Shown: positions 60,923 through 64,000 of the stretch, one piece after another
Numbering within the stretch: position 1 is the stretch's first letter
How the letters are laid out: every line of letters starts with the position of its first letter
NCBI RefSeq assembly: GCF_002797895.1
Contig: NZ_PGES01000001.1
Location: 3,596,001-3,660,000 of the forward strand
Length of the DNA: 64,000 nucleotides
DNA from: Janthinobacterium sp. 67
GTDB lineage: Bacteria > Pseudomonadota > Gammaproteobacteria > Burkholderiales > Burkholderiaceae_D
Direction: 5' to 3'
The notes under the pieces: model-generated
Databases searched by the model: none
Seen by the model: only the letters and a program-made list of their open reading frames with translations
What the model was told of the DNA's origin: nothing
Program-made: the position numbers and the translations under genes

Positions 60923-61939
60923 TTAACCTCGGGCGATCTTCAGGCCCAGCTGCAGCATGGCGTCCCAGGCGTCGCCCGCGTAGCCCTTGGCGCGCAAACC
61001 CTTGATCATCTTGTCCACCTGTGCCGCCTGCTGCAGCGCCGCTTCCAGCACGGGCAGCGAAATGCGCCGCAGGGCCGGTTCCATCATCCGCTCGCGCGGC
61101 CCCCAGATGCGGTATTCCTTCAGCAGCGCGCCCAATGGACGCCCTTGCGCCATGCCTGCCTTCAATTTTAACAGCGTGCGGATTTCCTCGGAGACGGCCC
61201 ACAAGACCAGCGGCAGCGCCTCGCCCTCGCCTTTCAAGCCTTCGAGCATGCGCACCAGGCGTGCCGGATCGCCGGCCAGCATGGCTTCGGACAGCTTGAA
61301 GACGTCGTAGCGGGCCACGTTCAGCACCGCGTCCTGCACTTGTTCGTACGTCAGCTTGCCCGCGGCATGCAGCAAGCCCAGTTTCTGGATTTCCTGGTGC
61401 GCCGCCAGCAAATTGCCTTCCACCCGCTCGGCGATGAAGTCGATGCTGGCCCGTTCGGCGCTTTGTCCCTGCGCGGCCAGGCGCTGCGATATCCAGGCCG
61501 GCAACTGCGCCCGTTCCACGTTCGGAATGTCGATGTACACGGCCGCCTGCTGCAGGCTGGCGACCCAGGCCGCCTTCTGCGTGGCCCAGTCCAGCTTGGG
61601 CAAGGTGATCAGGGTGAGATTATCGGGACTGAGGTTTTTGGCGTAGCTTTGCAGCGCCGCGCCGCCATCCTTGCCCGGCTTGCCGGTGGGGATGCGCAGC
61701 TCGATCAGTTTTTTATCGCCGAACAGCGACAATTCCTGGTTCGCCGCCAGCAGTTCGCCCCACTTGAAGCTGCGCTCCACCGTCAGCACGTCGCGCTCGG
61801 AGTACCCTTGCGCGCGCGCCGCGCGGCGGATCTTGTCGGCCGCTTCCAGCGCCAGCAAGTGTTCGTCGCTGGTGATCACATACAGCTGCGCCAGCGGCTT
61901 GGCCACATGCCCATCGAGCGCGTCTATCCGCAATTGCAT
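60923..61939 (-). CDS. holA: DNA polymerase III delta subunit HolA
   Basis: A 338-residue clamp-loader subunit that opens the beta clamp. Features include the N-terminal [24 protein letters not shown] and [35 protein letters not shown] (split) with the clamp-contact region, and the C-terminal helical domain. It is 11 bp downstream of lptE and 6 bp upstream of proA, the usual betaproteobacterial cluster. Confidence 0.95.
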   Translation of the reverse strand: MQLRIDALDGHVAKPLAQLYVITSDEHLLALEAADKIRRAARAQGYSERDVLTVERSFKWGELLAANQELSLFGDKKLIELRIPTGKPGKDGGAALQSYAKNLSPDNLTLITLPKLDWATQKAAWVASLQQAAVYIDIPNVERAQLPAWISQRLAAQGQSAERASIDFIAERVEGNLLAAHQEIQKLGLLHAAGKLTYEQVQDAVLNVARYDVFKLSEAMLAGDPARLVRMLEGLKGEGEALPLVLWAVSEEIRTLLKLKAGMAQGRPLGALLKEYRIWGPRERMMEPALRRISLPVLEAALQQAAQVDKMIKGLRAKGYAGDAWDAMLQLGLKIARG

Positions 61940-61949
61940 GGCGTCCCCG

Positions 61950-62546
61950 TTACTGCTGCGGGGCTGGCGCGACCGGCGTCACGGGCGCCACTGGCGCCAC
62001 CGACATGGCCGGCAGCACCGGCTTGATGGCGGCCAGGCGGCGCATGATCTGCTGCACCAGATCGTTGCGCATGTCGCGGTACAGCGCCGCTTCCTCGGTT
62101 TCCTTGGCCAGCACCTGCCTGTCGTCGAAGGTGATAGGACGCACGAGGCTGATGGTCGTCGGCGCCAGCAACTGGTTGCCGGCCTTGTCCAACACGCGGA
62201 AATTGATCGAATAACCGAGCTGGTACTCTTGCACGCGACCGCTCGTGTTCAGGGACAGAATGGTCTTGGTACGATTCCTCTCCGGATCGGTGAGCACCTC
62301 GAGGACGGCGTCGGCGCCATCCTTGGTATTGACCACCTCCGTGCTGCCAATGGCGCGAATATAGCGCTTCAGGCCGATCGCCAGCGGCGACGAGTCGGGC
62401 AAGCCGATGTACATCGTCGCGAACGGCAGCATGAAACTGCCGTTCGAACCGCGCAAGTGAAAGCCGCAGGCCGACAGCAAAACGGTCAGGCCCAGCGCCA
62501 GCACGGCGCGGCGGCCCAACAGCGATACTTGAGAGGAAGTCGTCAT
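61950..62546 (-). CDS. lptE: LPS-assembly lipoprotein LptE
   Basis: A 198-residue lipoprotein that plugs LptD in the outer membrane for lipopolysaccharide export. The signal peptide ends in lipobox LLSAC with Cys27, followed by GFHLRGSNG, the LptE signature. The C-terminus ends in a Pro/Val/Ala-rich extension. The start at 62546 is chosen; a longer frame overlaps leuS. It starts 2 bp after the leuS stop. Confidence 0.95.
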   Translation of the reverse strand: MTTSSQVSLLGRRAVLALGLTVLLSACGFHLRGSNGSFMLPFATMYIGLPDSSPLAIGLKRYIRAIGSTEVVNTKDGADAVLEVLTDPERNRTKTILSLNTSGRVQEYQLGYSINFRVLDKAGNQLLAPTTISLVRPITFDDRQVLAKETEEAALYRDMRNDLVQQIMRRLAAIKPVLPAMSVAPVAPVTPVAPAPQQ

Positions 62547-62548
62547 GA

Positions 62549-64000
62549 TTACACCACGATGCTGATTAACTTGCCCGGCACGACGATGATCTTCTTCGGC
62601 GTGGTCTCGACGTACTTCTGCACACTTTCGCACGCCAGCGCGGCCGCTTCGATGCTGGCCTTGTCCGCATCCTTGGCCACCGTGATCGAGCCGCGCAGCT
62701 TGCCGTTCACCTGGATCATCATCTCGATCTCGGACTGCTCCAGCGCTTGCGGGTCAACTTGCGGCCATGCCACGTTCAGCAGGTCGCCGTGCACGCCCGC
62801 GTAGCCCAGCTCTTCCCACAAGACGTGGGTGATGTGCGGCGCGACAGGGTTCAGCAGGCGCAGGAAGATGGAGAAGCCTTCGGCGATCAGCGCCTTCGAC
62901 TGCGCGCTATCGTCCAGCTTGGCCGATTCCAGAGTGTTGAGCATCTTCATGCAGGCCGACACGACGGTGTTGTACTGGATGCGCTTCAAGTCGTAATCGG
63001 CTTGCTGCAGCAGCTTGTGCAATTCGCGGCGCAGGTTTTTCTGCGCGTCGCCCGTGGCCGGTGCGGCGCCGCCAGCCAGTGCGGCCTGGATCGTCGCCGA
63101 CTGCGCGTAGCCGAAGTTCCACACGCGGCGCAGGAAGCGGTTCGCGCCTTCGACGCCGCTGCCCGACCATTCCAACGTCTGTTCCGGCGGCGAGGCGAAC
63201 ATGGTGAACAAACGGGCCGTGTCGGCGCCATATTGTTCGATCTGCGCTTGCGGGTCGATGCCGTTGTTCTTCGACTTCGACATTTTTTCCGTGCCGCCGA
63301 TTTCCACCGGCTGGCCATCGGCCACCAGGACGGCGCTTTGCGGACGGCCCTTGTCATCGAGCGACAGGCGCACGTCGTCAGGGTTGAACCAGGTGGTCTT
63401 GCCCGCCGCATCCTTGCGGAAGTAGGTTTCGTTGAGCACCATGCCCTGCGTCAGCAGGTTGACGAATGGCTCGTCGAACTTGACCAGGCCGAAGTCGCGC
63501 ATGATCTTGGTCCAGAAACGCGCGTACAGCAAGTGCATGACGGCGTGTTCGATGCCGCCGATGTACTGGTCCATCGGCATCCAGTAATCGTTGCGCGCGT
63601 CGACCATGGCGTCGTTCGAGCCTGGCGAGGTATAGCGCATGTAGTACCACGACGAATCGACGAAGGTATCCATGGTGTCCGTCTCGCGGCGCGCCGGCTT
63701 GCCGCACTGCGGGCAGTCGCACTGCAAAAAGGCTTCATATTTGTTCAGCGGATTGCCCGTGCCGTCCGGCACGCAGTCTTCCGGCAGCACCACCGGCAGA
63801 TCCTTTTCCGGCACCGGCACCACGCCGCAGTCGGCGCAATGGATCATCGGGATCGGCGTGCCCCAGTAGCGCTGGCGCGAAATGCCCCAGTCGCGCAGGC
63901 GGAACGTGGTTTTCTTTTCGCCCAGGCCCAGTTCGGCCAGGTCGGCGGCCACCGCATCGACGGCGGACGCGAAATGCAGGCCGTCGTATTTGCCGGAGGC
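62549..64000 (-). CDS. leuS: Leucyl-tRNA synthetase LeuS, C-terminal part
   Basis: The frame enters from beyond the right window edge (codons [18 protein letters not shown] continue without stop). It includes [22 protein letters not shown], the zinc-domain [18 protein letters not shown], the [12 protein letters not shown] class I signature, the anticodon-binding domain and the C-terminal LPGKI-like end (here [10 protein letters not shown]). About 484 residues are in view of roughly 870. It charges tRNA-Leu and heads the leuS-lptE-holA-proA cluster. Confidence 0.96.
   Translation of the reverse strand, partial: ASGKYDGLHFASAVDAVAADLAELGLGEKKTTFRLRDWGISRQRYWGTPIPMIHCADCGVVPVPEKDLPVVLPEDCVPDGTGNPLNKYEAFLQCDCPQCGKPARRETDTMDTFVDSSWYYMRYTSPGSNDAMVDARNDYWMPMDQYIGGIEHAVMHLLYARFWTKIMRDFGLVKFDEPFVNLLTQGMVLNETYFRKDAAGKTTWFNPDDVRLSLDDKGRPQSAVLVADGQPVEIGGTEKMSKSKNNGIDPQAQIEQYGADTARLFTMFASPPEQTLEWSGSGVEGANRFLRRVWNFGYAQSATIQAALAGGAAPATGDAQKNLRRELHKLLQQADYDLKRIQYNTVVSACMKMLNTLESAKLDDSAQSKALIAEGFSIFLRLLNPVAPHITHVLWEELGYAGVHGDLLNVAWPQVDPQALEQSEIEMMIQVNGKLRGSITVAKDADKASIEAAALACESVQKYVETTPKKIIVVPGKLISIVV

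Overview
The window is GC-rich betaproteobacterial chromosome, most likely Burkholderiales/Oxalobacteraceae (Janthinobacterium- or Massilia-like). The basis is the gene order leuS-lptE-holA-proA, the codon bias and the relationships of the prophage. The genus is an inference. A P2-like prophage of about 35.2 kb occupies roughly 13354-48644.

Left flank (1-13353). An IS66-family element cut by the window edge (1 to about 2155) has removed the 5' end of a DUF2807/GIN-domain gene. Then come a small cysteine-cluster protein, a DeoR-type regulator with phased repeats before its start, an MFS permease, uppP, recQ, an unknown gene overlapping recQ, a HypT-like LysR regulator, gdhA, galE and trmB. gdhA is bracketed by two large nested palindromes with the same GTAC-N4-GTAC centre.

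Prophage (13354-48644). The element entered the 3' half of a tRNA-Gly(CCC) gene. A 47-bp core is duplicated at 13354-13400 and 48598-48644, and the intact tRNA is at the right end. From the left: an accessory zone (P63C-domain protein, small proteins, putative cos), Q and P leftward, O-N-M-L-X rightward, a lysis cassette (holin-like, GH108 endolysin, Rz with embedded Rz1), R-S, an inserted membrane-protein cargo gene, baseplate and fibre genes V-W-J-I-H-G, sheath and tube FI-FII, E/E' with a -1 slippery heptamer, tape measure T, U, D, a second AT-rich cargo gene, repressor C with an operator inside the divergent lytic promoter, a rightward early operon (ogr-like gene, replication gene A, small genes), integrase, and a third cargo gene next to attR. 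No essential P2-type module is obviously missing, so the prophage may be functional.

Cargo. AT-rich genes sit at four separate junctions of the phage map: attL-cos, S-V, D-C and int-attR. They are the best candidates for undescribed immunity or exclusion functions. The int-attR gene (two membrane segments, coiled coil, beta-rich C-terminus) is bounded by an imperfect 15-17 bp direct repeat and followed by a 9-codon mini-ORF with an ideal ribosome-binding site and a terminator.

Right flank (48672-64000). DUF4197 protein; a three-gene signalling operon (HDOD-GAF-histidine kinase, REC-PAS-GGDEF-EAL, 13-repeat Sel1 protein); a Bcr/CflA drug exporter; an RlmL-like rRNA methyltransferase; a REP-type palindrome pair; a DsbA-fold isomerase; HemJ-like protein; then proA, holA, lptE and the 3' part of leuS, all leftward.
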